From assembly GCA_946481625.1 (NCBI GenBank), contig CAMLOZ010000113.1:1-8700 (forward strand): a stretch of 8,700 nt of DNA, written 5' to 3'. Below the pieces are notes generated by a model. The model had not been told where the DNA came from. It saw only the letters and a list, made by a program, of their open reading frames with translations, and searched no databases. Each line of letters begins with the position of its first letter. Positions within the stretch are counted from its first letter, which is position 1. The stretch comes from an uncultured Haloferula sp. (lineage in GTDB: Bacteria > Verrucomicrobiota > Verrucomicrobiae > Verrucomicrobiales > Akkermansiaceae). Of this stretch, positions 1 through 6,043 are shown piece after piece. Both the position numbers and the translations under genes were made by a program.

Positions 1-168
1 GCAGCCGATGCCGACGCCGTCCTGGCCGCGGTTGTGCTGCTTCTCCATGAGGAGGAAGAGCTTCTGGAAGCCCCACAGCGCGGTGCCGTAGCGATCGTAA
101 TAATAAGCCAGGGGTTTGCGGAGCCGGACGGCAGCGATTCCGCATTCGTGCTTCAGGGAGTCGCTCAT
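1..168 (-). CDS. purF: Amidophosphoribosyltransferase, N-terminal part (cut by window edge)
   Basis: PurF catalyses the first committed step of purine synthesis, making 5-phosphoribosylamine from PRPP and glutamine in the cytoplasm. Only the first 56 codons are present, and the frame is open to the left edge. The start ATG (complement of 166-168) gives MSDSLKHECGI at the N-terminus. Cys9 followed by Gly-Ile matches the catalytic N-terminal cysteine of class II glutamine amidotransferases, so an eight-residue propeptide is probably removed, as known for several PurF enzymes. Near the edge, residues 44-53 (QHNRGQDGVG) match the PurF motif usually written LQHRGQDGAG. Residues 18-43 look longer than the compact E. 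coli version. The gene lies downstream of purM on the same strand, which supports the call. Another class II amidotransferase is possible but unlikely given the RGQDG motif and the purM neighbour. Confidence 0.88.
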   Translation of the reverse strand, partial: MSDSLKHECGIAAVRLRKPLAYYYDRYGTALWGFQKLFLLMEKQHNRGQDGVGIGC

Positions 169-192
169 GAACCGCGAGGAGTATGGGGAAGG

Positions 193-401
193 AACCGCGA
201 ATGGACGCGTATGGACGCGTATGAAAAGGCAGGAAGAAAGAGATCTGGTGAGGAAGGCCAAAAAAGCGCCGGATCCGTAGCGCCGGACTCCACAGGACGG
301 ACGGCTGTTCGCCATTCGCGCCCATTCGCGTCCATTCGCGGTTTCAAACCCCGCTTCCCGGATGTTTCCGTTCCAATTCCAATCGCGTGCATTCGCGGTT
401 T
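193..401. repeat. Iterated 10-bp module (AATGGACGCG) in inverted copies between purM and purF
   Basis: Three related blocks lie in the 250-base gap between purM and purF. Block A (193-224) and block B (312-343) are inverted copies matching at 28 of 32 positions, including a perfect 17-bp core (193-209 against 327-343). Each is built from tandem 10-bp units of the type AATGGACGCG led by AACCGCG. A third block (381-401) repeats block B in the same orientation, matching 19 of 21 positions with 324-344. In a purM-purF transcript A and B could pair into a long stem with a loop of about 87 nt. Separately, AGCGCCGGA occurs twice directly at 265-273 and 279-287. I recall similar CGCGAATG-type iterations in Verrucomicrobia intergenic DNA, but cannot confirm that here. 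No gene is supported in 169-418. Confidence 0.8.
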
Positions 402-418
402 GAAAATCCGGTCTTGGT

Positions 419-1414
419 TCACTCGCCGCGGACTTTCACCCGAACGCCCTCGGTGTCAACCAAGGTCCCCAGAATCGTGCCGCCGGGGCCGGCGGAGAGG
501 ATTTTCCCCGCTTCCGCCGGAGAGACGATGGCCACCCAGCCGATGCCCATATTGAAGGTGTGGAAGCGGTCTTCCGAATCGACGTGGGCCAGCAGCTTGC
601 CGATGCCGGGGAGCTCCCAGGCCGGAATCTCGAGATCGGCCCCGAAGCCGCGGAAGAGGCGTTCCAGGTTTTCCGGCAGACCGCCGCCGGTGATGTGGGC
701 GTAGGCCTTCGGCTTCACGCCGGCGGCGCGGATGTCGCGGACGACATCGTGGTAAAGGCGGGTCGGCTCGAGGAATCCGAGCAGTTCTTCCCCGCTCACG
801 CAGCCGGGGTGCTCGCGGAGGACGCGGCGGACGAGGCTCCAGCCGTTCGCGTGGATGCTATCGGACTTGTAACCCACGAGCACGTCCCCGACCTGGAGGG
901 TGGAGGGATCGACGAGTTCGGGTTTCTCGGCGCAGCCGATGCAGAAACCGGAGAGCTCGATCACATCCGGCGGGACGATGCCCGGCATTTCGGCGGTTTC
1001 ACCGCCGGCGAGGATGCAATCGCAGGAGGCGAGGTAGTCGCACATCCCGGCGATCAGGCGGGTGATCTTTTCCTCATCGAGCGCGGCGATGCCGATGTAG
1101 TCGAGGAAGAGGAGCGGGTCGCCACCGGTGGTGAGGATGTCGTTCACGCTCATCGCGACCAGATCCTTTCCGGCGGTTTCAAGCAGGTCGTGCTCGAGGA
1201 GCAGTTCCAGCTTGGTGCCCACGCCATCGCAGCCGGTAACGATCACCGGCTCCTTGTAGGAGCTGAGGTCGTAGCAGGCAGCGAAGAGGCCGAAAGCTCC
1301 GAGGAGCTTGCGGTTCTGCTGCGTGCGGGCCACGTGGCTTTTGATATCCCCCACCAAGGCGGCCGCTCTGCGCGTGTCCACCCCGGCCTGCTGGTAGGTC
1401 AGCTTTGATCCCAT
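419..1414 (-). CDS. purM: Phosphoribosylformylglycinamidine cyclo-ligase (AIR synthetase)
   Basis: PurM closes the imidazole ring in purine synthesis, turning FGAM into AIR with ATP in the cytoplasm. The 331-residue product is close to the family norm of about 345 and reads end to end with its signatures. These are YQQAGVD (7-13), CDGVGTKL (62-69), MSVNDIL (88-94), the catalytic-region motif LAGGETAEMPG (135-145), SDSIHANGW (184-192), HITGGGLPENL (240-250) and FNMGIGW (287-293). The N-terminal half carries the ATP and dimer-interface motifs, and the C-terminal half is the second PurM-type domain. The ATG (complement of 1412-1414) places the conserved YQQAGVD at the expected distance from the start. 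The preceding bases on the coding strand (GAGCGAAGC) give only a weak ribosome binding site. purF follows on the same strand after 250 nt of repeat-bearing sequence. A long antisense frame mirrors this gene and is a shadow. Confidence 0.97.
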   Translation of the reverse strand: MGSKLTYQQAGVDTRRAAALVGDIKSHVARTQQNRKLLGAFGLFAACYDLSSYKEPVIVTGCDGVGTKLELLLEHDLLETAGKDLVAMSVNDILTTGGDPLLFLDYIGIAALDEEKITRLIAGMCDYLASCDCILAGGETAEMPGIVPPDVIELSGFCIGCAEKPELVDPSTLQVGDVLVGYKSDSIHANGWSLVRRVLREHPGCVSGEELLGFLEPTRLYHDVVRDIRAAGVKPKAYAHITGGGLPENLERLFRGFGADLEIPAWELPGIGKLLAHVDSEDRFHTFNMGIGWVAIVSPAEAGKILSAGPGGTILGTLVDTEGVRVKVRGE

Positions 1415-1549
1415 GCTTCGCTCGGTGCGCGGGTTGTAACAGCGCCCCCCCCGGGGTCACGCGGAAAAACGGACGAATCGCGCAAGCGGCCCGAAATGTG
1501 CGGGAATAATTGAGGCGGAAATCAGCGTGCCAACCTCGAGAGAACCTCC

Positions 1550-1702
1550 TTGGAGGCCCTTTTTAGTGTGTCATCGCCTCCGAAAGCTGCTAGAAACACG
1601 TTTTTTAGGTTTTTGAGAGTGATCCCAAAGGCTGATGACCAAGAACTTTGGAAAATGTTCAAAAATTTATTGCCTGATTCACAAAAAATTCTTAAAGCCT
1701 AG
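1550..1702 (+). pseudogene. Possible short ORF or gene relic in AT-rich DNA
   Basis: A frame open from the stop at about 1510 runs to TAG at 1700-1702. Read from the TTG at 1550 it gives about 50 residues, with a low-GC C-terminal part (PKADDQELWKMFKNLLPD) that looks like an amphipathic helical protein end rather than a random GC-rich shadow. There is no ATG start and no strong ribosome binding site; GAGAGAA at 1538-1544 is a weak candidate. I do not recognise a family. It could be the tail of a decayed, horizontally acquired gene, a tiny real gene, or chance. Codon use (AAA, TTA, TTT) is unlike the neighbours, which favour G/C-ending codons. Confidence 0.22.
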
Positions 1703-1716
1703 ACCCAACGGCACGC

Positions 1717-1744
1717 CAGATATTTAATTAATCTTGAATATCTG
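1717..1744. promoter_or_regulatory. 8-bp inverted repeat, candidate operator
   Basis: CAGATATT (1717-1724) and AATATCTG (1737-1744) are perfect inverted repeats around a 12-nt AT-rich spacer that itself contains TAATTA. The half-site centres are 20 bp apart, about two helical turns, as expected for a dimeric repressor site. The site lies 43 bases before the ABC ATPase start and overlaps the possible -35 box. No regulator gene is present in the window, so the binding protein is unknown. Confidence 0.4.
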
Positions 1745-1761
1745 CCCGCAACCGGTAGAAA
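1734..1761 (+). promoter_or_regulatory. Weak sigma70-like promoter for the ABC operon
   Basis: TTGAAT (1734-1739) and TAGAAA (1756-1761) each match the -35 and -10 consensus at four of six positions and are separated by 16 bp. Transcription would start near 1768 and leave a short leader before ATG 1787. The overlap with the 1717-1744 dyad fits repressor control, but both boxes are weak and sigma factor preferences of this organism are unknown. Confidence 0.25.
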
Positions 1762-1786
1762 ACGCAGCATAGAGATTGCAAAGAGC

Positions 1787-2437
1787 ATGAATTCTGAGTC
1801 CCCACAGTTGAAGCTCCAAGCCGGCCTGGCCATCGGGTACGGGCGGGCTTTGGCGACGACGGCCGAGGACATCACGCTTGGCGGCGGGACGCATTTTCTG
1901 ATCGCCCGGAACGGCCGGGGGAAGACGACGCTGCTGCGGACGATCTCGAAGACGCTCAAGCCGGTGGGCGGAGCGTTTGAAGCTTGCGGCAAGGTCCAGT
2001 ACCTGGCGGAGGATTTGCGCTTCGATCCCGAGATTCCGGTGAGCGGGATCTTCCGGGCGATGCTGCCGTACGGGCGGTTGCAGGAAGCCGCGGATCTGGC
2101 GACCTCGCTGGAATTGGATATCCGCAAGCCTTACGGGAAGCTCTCGACGGGAAACCGCCGCAAGGCGCATCTGATCGTGGCGGAGTATTCGATCGATCCG
2201 AAGGGCGGGAACATCCTGCTGCTGGACGAACCTTTCAGCGGACTCGACGCCTATGCGCGCGAGATTTTCGAGAACATCTGGCGCTCGAGCACCGCCGGGG
2301 TGCTGCGACTGGTGAGTTGTCACCCGGACTACGACTCGATGGGCATGCCCAGCGCGATCGTGATCCAGGGAGCGGGGATCCGTCATTCGACCGGATCGGA
2401 GCAGACATGGAGTGAACTGAAACAGCAGCTCAACTGA
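1787..2437 (+). CDS. ABC transporter ATP-binding protein with divergent motifs
   Basis: This 216-residue protein is a single nucleotide-binding domain that would sit on the cytoplasmic face and energise the permease encoded next. The Walker A loop is at 40-48 (ARNGRGKTT, with Ala in place of the usual first Gly). The signature is at 119-124 (KLSTGN rather than LSGGQ), Walker B and the catalytic Glu at 143-149 (ILLLDEP), the D-loop SGLD at 151-154, and the switch His is H179. The Q-loop position appears to be Glu75 in YLAED, where Gln is usual. The protein ends about 60 residues after Walker B, so it lacks the C-terminal extension of many ABC-2 ATPases and is near CcmA in length. ATG 1787 follows AAGAGC, a weak ribosome site. 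The permease starts 4 nt after the stop, so the two are almost certainly cotranscribed. The substrate is unknown. Confidence 0.88.
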   Translation: MNSESPQLKLQAGLAIGYGRALATTAEDITLGGGTHFLIARNGRGKTTLLRTISKTLKPVGGAFEACGKVQYLAEDLRFDPEIPVSGIFRAMLPYGRLQEAADLATSLELDIRKPYGKLSTGNRRKAHLIVAEYSIDPKGGNILLLDEPFSGLDAYAREIFENIWRSSTAGVLRLVSCHPDYDSMGMPSAIVIQGAGIRHSTGSEQTWSELKQQLN

Positions 2438-2441
2438 CGCC

Positions 2442-3209
2442 ATGCGACTCTACCGTCTCACGACCTTCACGCTGTTCCGCAGGAATTCCTGGGTGATCTG
2501 CATTTTCGCCGTCGGGGTGCTGCCATTCCTGCTCACGCAGATTTCGAGCGGCACGGAGAATCCCGTGCTGATGAAGCCGGCGATCGCGCAGGCGACCTGG
2601 GCGATGGCGCTGCTTTCCGCGATTTTCTGGGGCTTTTTCACCGCCGCGAAGCAGGGTGAATCGAACGCGCGCTCGGGGCTGGGCGAGTATTTCCTGACCA
2701 GCGGCGTTTCCGCGAGCCGGCAACTATTCGAGATCTGGCTCTCGGTCTCCACTTTCCTGATGCCGCTGCCGTTGATTTCCGCGGCGATCTGCATCCTGGC
2801 GGCGAGCCCGGGGATGGCGGACGAGCGGAGCATGTGGATCGCCACGAATTTCCAATATGCCATGCTGTTCCTGATGGTGATGGCCCCGTTGGTGGCGCTG
2901 GCGACCGCCATGGCATCGCGCTTCGGGAGCATCACCGGCTTCCTCACCTCCAGCGGGCTGGCGATTTACGGGCTCTACGGCGTGGGTTACCTGAAGCTGC
3001 TCGGCAACCTGGAAGACAACGCGGTGCTGAAGTGGGTCTGGGCGGCCTCGCCCCACTATCATTTCGCGGATCCGACCGAGCGCCTGCGCTACAAGCTCGG
3101 CGCGATCGCCTGGGACAAGTTCCCGCTGCTGCTGGCCTACTTCGCCGGGATCCTCCTGGTTTACGCCGCGATCTCGCGACTGGTCTTCCGCGCCCGCACG
3201 ACCGCCTGA
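2442..3209 (+). CDS. ABC-type integral membrane permease, six predicted helices
   Basis: The 255-residue protein is strongly hydrophobic, with likely membrane segments near residues 17-34, 51-68, 97-121, 138-158, 164-185 and 227-247. That is the six-helix layout of ABC-2 type export permeases, in which two copies or a partner pair with the ATPase dimer. The basic N-terminus (MRLYRL, then RR at 13-14) fits a cytoplasmic start, and the basic C-terminus (FRARTTA) also fits the cytoplasmic side. Residues 70-87 (KQGESNARSGLGEYFLTS) form a charged loop that could be the coupling helix. It begins 4 nt after the ATPase stop, and an accessory anchored protein follows after 34 nt. No motif reveals the substrate. 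CcmB or a NatB-like permease are alternatives by size, but I see no specific signature. Confidence 0.82.
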   Translation: MRLYRLTTFTLFRRNSWVICIFAVGVLPFLLTQISSGTENPVLMKPAIAQATWAMALLSAIFWGFFTAAKQGESNARSGLGEYFLTSGVSASRQLFEIWLSVSTFLMPLPLISAAICILAASPGMADERSMWIATNFQYAMLFLMVMAPLVALATAMASRFGSITGFLTSSGLAIYGLYGVGYLKLLGNLEDNAVLKWVWAASPHYHFADPTERLRYKLGAIAWDKFPLLLAYFAGILLVYAAISRLVFRARTTA

Positions 3210-3243
3210 AAGATCTCCGACCTCCCTTTCCCTCCCAAGCACC

Positions 3244-4092
3244 ATGAGCCTCCGCAACCTTGCGATTCCAGCCACGCTCGCCCTCGCCGGCGCCGCGCTG
3301 TGGTCGTACGGCGCGAAGCAACTGGCAGGCGGCGGGGACTTCTATTACTTCCCGAATCCGCTGGGGCTGAAGATGAGTCCCTACGGCCAGGTGATCGCGA
3401 TCGCGGCGCAAGGCGGGATCTCCTCCGACTGGCATGCGGTGGAAGTCTCCGGGAGGACGGTGAAGGCCACCTGTTCCTGCGGCCACGACCATGCGGACGG
3501 TTCGCACGAGTGCGCCGAGCCCGAGGGGCTGATTGCACGGCTTGAAGAAGCGACGACGGAGCGGACCAACGCGCGTCCGGCGACCGATGCCCACAAGAAG
3601 TATCTGCGCCGCCAGATCGAAGACCGGCTGCGCGCCGCGTATGAACTGGATCCTTCGAACTACGCTAACTACAACTCCTATCACCTCTTCCTGACGGAGC
3701 CCCAGGTGGGGACCCGCCCGATCCTGACGGGCAAGGCGCTCGCCCTGGCGCAAGGCACGATCGCCTATTGCCTGCGCGAAGAGAACGATCCGCGCCCCGC
3801 CCTGACGGCCGCCTCCGCCTCGGCGAGCATCCTGGAACTCATGTTCCTTCATAAGCAGGACTACAGTGTCGACAAGATGCGAGAAGAGTTGGAAAGGTTG
3901 AACTTTTCGCTTGCGAAACATCATGAGCTGGCCGACCGGTGGATCGAGTCCGGCGAATACGACCGGCTCTCCCCAGCGCGCCAGTTCGAGATCCAGGAGC
4001 GATTGGAGTTTATCACCAAGATCCGCAACGCCGCCGTGGCGACGATCGAGCGACTTTCCAAGCAAAGTCCGGAAATCAGCTCGCACTTCTAA
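3244..4092 (+). CDS. Membrane-anchored protein of unknown function with Cys/His cluster
   Basis: I do not recognise this 282-residue protein. A single hydrophobic stretch at residues 7-22, ending before SYGAKQL, suggests an N-terminal anchor or uncleaved signal with the rest outside the cytoplasm. Residues 77-90 hold Cys77, Cys79, His81, His83, His88 and Cys90 within 14 positions (CSCGHDHADGSHEC), with Trp63-His64 nearby, which looks like a metal site. From about 115 onward the protein is helical and charged. A conspicuous NYANYNSYHLF stretch at 139-149 and paired-helix character give a loose TPR-like feel, without clear repeats. ATG 3244 lies 34 nt after the permease stop and follows a C-rich leader with no Shine-Dalgarno sequence. 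The context suggests a partner of the ABC transporter, but a role in the downstream pilus genes cannot be excluded. Confidence 0.8.
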   Translation: MSLRNLAIPATLALAGAALWSYGAKQLAGGGDFYYFPNPLGLKMSPYGQVIAIAAQGGISSDWHAVEVSGRTVKATCSCGHDHADGSHECAEPEGLIARLEEATTERTNARPATDAHKKYLRRQIEDRLRAAYELDPSNYANYNSYHLFLTEPQVGTRPILTGKALALAQGTIAYCLREENDPRPALTAASASASILELMFLHKQDYSVDKMREELERLNFSLAKHHELADRWIESGEYDRLSPARQFEIQERLEFITKIRNAAVATIERLSKQSPEISSHF

Positions 4093-4132
4093 ACGCCCCA
4101 CGGAGTCCCATTCCCGTTTTCCCACCTCCCGC

Positions 4133-5407
4133 ATGTTCACCGCCGTACACGAACCACCGCCGCTTCCGGTCAGGAATAGTCCTGTCTCGCTGCCGCGTTT
4201 CGCGCCGGGCATGAGCGGGGCCACGCTGCTGGCGATCATCTTCCGCACCTGCAAGGAGCTGCGTGTTTCGGACATCCAGATGCGCACGGAGCGGCCGGTG
4301 TATATCCACACCAACAAGGGGGTGGAGAAGCTGGATTTCCTCGGGATCCTCAGCGGGTCCAACATGGACGAGATCCTGAAGGCGCTGATCACGAACCGCG
4401 AAAGCGCGAGCCACGGATTCGGCGAGGAATCGAACGTCGAAGAGCGCGTCGAAGACAAGATCGCGAACGCGATCCGCGACTTCGCGGAGCGCAAGGTGGC
4501 GGACTTCTCGTGCGACGGCATTCCGATGGGAGAGAACGGCGAGCGCTCCGGGCGCCTGCGTATCCAGGCCCACCTGAGTTCTTCCGGTCTTGGCATCACC
4601 TGCCGTATCCTGAACGACTACATCCCCGAGTTGGAAAGCCTGGGGATCGATCCGGACACCAACTACGTGCTGCGCCAGGCGGTGCAGAAGCGTGCGGGCC
4701 TGTGTCTGGTGACCGGTCCGACCGGTTCCGGCAAATCGACGACCCTCGCCGCGCTGATCGACTGGCTGCGCCGCAACCACGGCAAGCACATCGTCACGGT
4801 GGAAGACCCGATCGAATACCAGTATCCGGACGACATGGAGGACCCGGAGTATCCGGGCCGCCGGATCCCCTGCCCGAGCGTGGTGACGCAGCAGGAAGTC
4901 GGTCGCGACGTCCACTCCTACCGCCAGGGCCTGAAGGATGTGCTCCGCAAGGCGCCCCACGTGATCCTGCTGGGGGAAATCCGCGACCGCGAGGCGATGG
5001 AAACCTGCATGGAGGCGGCCCAGACCGGTCACTTGGTTCTCTCCACGCTCCACACCACGGGTGCGGTCAAGACGATCGGCCGTATCCTCGAGCTCTATCC
5101 GAAGGAGAACCACTCCGCGGTGCTCTCGCGGCTTTCCGAAATCCTGATTTTCATTCACTCGCAAGGCCTCCTCAACGGGGTGCAGAAGCGGGTGCTGACT
5201 TACGAATTCCTGCAGAACAACGACGATGCGGTGGCTTCCGCGATCACGAACTACGACGGCGGCGCGAGGTCGCTCGAGGACGTGATCCGCAGGGCCGGAA
5301 ACATCGAGTGGGATGCGAACCTGCGCCGCCTGCTGCGCCAGGGGCTCATCACCGAAAACACCTTCGAGAACGCACGGATGAACCGGGACGACACAGAAAT
5401 CCTGTAA
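4133..5407 (+). CDS. Type IV pilus / type II secretion ATPase, PilT-like
   Basis: This is a hexameric secretion ATPase of the PilT/GspE superfamily that would drive pilin movement at the inner membrane. From ATG 4133 it has 424 residues. The N-terminal domain carries the SDIQMR motif (46-51), matching the SDIHL-type motif of PilT and GspE. Walker A is GPTGSGKST (195-203), the Asp box is VTVEDPIEY (221-229), Walker B is VILLGEIRDRE (277-287) and the His box is GHLVLSTLHTTGAVKTIGRI (299-318). LHTT and the following text read like PilT more than PilB, and no tetracysteine zinc motif of PilB/GspE is seen. An extra acidic, proline-containing segment (about 229-250) sits between the Asp box and the QQEVGRD strand, longer than in typical PilT. 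ATG 4211 (398 residues) is an alternative start that drops a Pro-rich tail. The frame also runs upstream into the preceding gene, which I discount. Confidence 0.9.
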   Translation: MFTAVHEPPPLPVRNSPVSLPRFAPGMSGATLLAIIFRTCKELRVSDIQMRTERPVYIHTNKGVEKLDFLGILSGSNMDEILKALITNRESASHGFGEESNVEERVEDKIANAIRDFAERKVADFSCDGIPMGENGERSGRLRIQAHLSSSGLGITCRILNDYIPELESLGIDPDTNYVLRQAVQKRAGLCLVTGPTGSGKSTTLAALIDWLRRNHGKHIVTVEDPIEYQYPDDMEDPEYPGRRIPCPSVVTQQEVGRDVHSYRQGLKDVLRKAPHVILLGEIRDREAMETCMEAAQTGHLVLSTLHTTGAVKTIGRILELYPKENHSAVLSRLSEILIFIHSQGLLNGVQKRVLTYEFLQNNDDAVASAITNYDGGARSLEDVIRRAGNIEWDANLRRLLRQGLITENTFENARMNRDDTEIL

Positions 5408-5428
5408 TCCGGACGTGCGATCTCCTGC

Positions 5429-5470
5429 CCAAGACAAAGACAAAGACACACCCAGATACACACACCAAAC
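5429..5470 (+). promoter_or_regulatory. C/A-rich, T-poor leader with AAGACA tandem before the prepilin gene
   Basis: The bases just before the prepilin ATG contain three tandem AAGACA units (5431-5448) and then mostly A and C, with a single T in the whole stretch. There is no Shine-Dalgarno sequence. Such a leader would stay unfolded in mRNA and could help translation of an abundant pilin. This role is inferred. Confidence 0.35.
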
Positions 5471-5896
5471 ATGAAACTGACTCGTACCTCCAAGCGCGCA
5501 AGCGGCATGACCCTCCTCGAACTTACGGTGGTCATCCTCGTCCTGCTTTCGCTCATCTCCATCCTCTTCGTGGGCGCCCGCGCTTGGAAGAAGGGTTCGG
5601 ACCGCTCGGCCAACATCATGAACATCCGCAACGCCCAGCAGGCGGTGCGTGGTCATGCCAACATGCGCAACCTTGCGGAAACGACCGGTGCCTGCACCGA
5701 GGATGACATCTACGGCGTGGCTGACGACGGCGTCGGCGCTTACCTGCGCAAGCCCACCCCGCCGGCCGCCGAAATCACCTCCTACACCGGTGGCACCGTG
5801 GTTCCGGCCGTCGGCACCCTCTGGCTGACGGTGGTCTACACCGGCACCGGCGCTGCCGATTACGGTCCGTCCGCCGCCACCTACTCCGACTGGTGA
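5471..5896 (+). CDS. Type IV prepilin-like / pseudopilin protein
   Basis: The 141-residue product has a class III prepilin signal: a basic leader of 12 residues ending in Gly12, then Met13-Thr-Leu-Leu-Glu17 and a hydrophobic helix to about residue 36. This matches the cleavage rule (Gly at -1, Glu at +5) for a prepilin peptidase, which is not encoded in the window. The mature protein of about 129 residues has a helical part to about 65 and then a Gly/Thr-rich globular part. It ends in YSDW with only one cysteine (Cys74), so it lacks the C-terminal disulfide loop of classical PilA. ATG 5471 follows the C/A-rich leader. A strong hairpin after the stop could keep this gene more abundant than those downstream. 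It is comparable in position to Akkermansia Amuc_1102, described as a pilin-like protein, but homology was not tested. It could be a major pilin or a GspG/GspH-like pseudopilin. Confidence 0.9.
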   Translation: MKLTRTSKRASGMTLLELTVVILVLLSLISILFVGARAWKKGSDRSANIMNIRNAQQAVRGHANMRNLAETTGACTEDDIYGVADDGVGAYLRKPTPPAAEITSYTGGTVVPAVGTLWLTVVYTGTGAADYGPSAATYSDW

Positions 5897-5955
5897 TCGC
5901 TGACGCTGACCATTCCGAGCGGGCCCCCGGGCCGCGCGAGGAATAACCAGCCATT

Positions 5956-5985
5956 GTCTCCCGTCCGCTCCGGCGGGCGGGAGAC
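5956..5985 (+). promoter_or_regulatory. Perfect 13-bp hairpin with UCCG tetraloop after the prepilin gene
   Basis: Bases 5956-5968 pair with 5973-5985 without a mismatch (one G-U wobble) around the loop TCCG at 5969-5972, closed by C-G. This is the UNCG class of extra-stable tetraloop. It starts 60 nt after the prepilin stop and lies before the next gene. The bases that follow are CCCCTTCCCCCC, not a U-tract, so an intrinsic terminator is doubtful. A role in 3' end protection or RNA processing, giving more pilin mRNA than downstream message, fits better. Partial termination is still possible. Confidence 0.7.
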
Positions 5986-6043
5986 CCCTTCCCCCCAATC
6001 CCATTCCCCCCGACGATGTTCCCACCCTTACCCACCCACACCC

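Larger units (their letters stand above)
1415..1786. other. Divergent intergenic region with AT-rich island
   Basis: This 372-base gap separates the divergent purM and ABC transporter genes. The left part (about 1415-1540) has ordinary base composition and should hold the purM promoter, though I see no convincing boxes. The right part changes sharply: counted by hand, 1591-1740 is about 34% G+C, against clearly G/C-dominated genes on both sides. It holds a possible gene relic (1550-1702), an inverted repeat (1717-1744) and a weak promoter-like pair (1734-1761). No tRNA or known RNA structure was recognised. Confidence 0.75.

Noticed and set aside
261..290. Minus-strand terminator from GGCGC...GGCGC followed by T6 between purM and purF
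   Set aside because: The two copies are direct, not inverted, repeats; only four base pairs could form, so an intrinsic terminator is not supported.
193..401. CRISPR array
   Set aside because: The repeated units are 10 bp and contiguous, lie in inverted blocks and have no unique spacers of regular length; no cas gene is present.
165..422. Minus-strand 85-codon frame between purM and purF
   Set aside because: It is made mostly of the iterated repeat and has no protein-like conservation that I can see.
34..555. Plus-strand open frame of 173 codons at the left end
   Set aside because: It overlaps purF, the repeat region and the purM 3' end, and its Arg/Pro/Ser-rich translation reflects the CGCG repeats.
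560..1408. Long plus-strand open frame of 282 codons opposite purM
   Set aside because: It lies fully antisense to a purM gene with all family motifs, and its Asp/Gly/Val-rich composition is that of a high-GC shadow frame.
1545..1564. CCTCC-TT-GGAGG palindrome followed by CCCTTTTT as a terminator
   Set aside because: The stem is only 4-5 bp and no plus-strand gene ends upstream, so it is probably chance or part of the relic sequence.
3911..4132. Extension of the pilus ATPase upstream into the preceding gene
   Set aside because: It would overlap the 282-residue gene by about 180 nt out of frame, and the extra residues are low-complexity Ser/Arg/Pro.
5954..6043. Start of the PilM/PilN fusion at the TTG at 5954
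   Set aside because: This would put the start inside the strong 5956-5985 hairpin and add a Ser/Pro/Arg-rich tail with no domain character.
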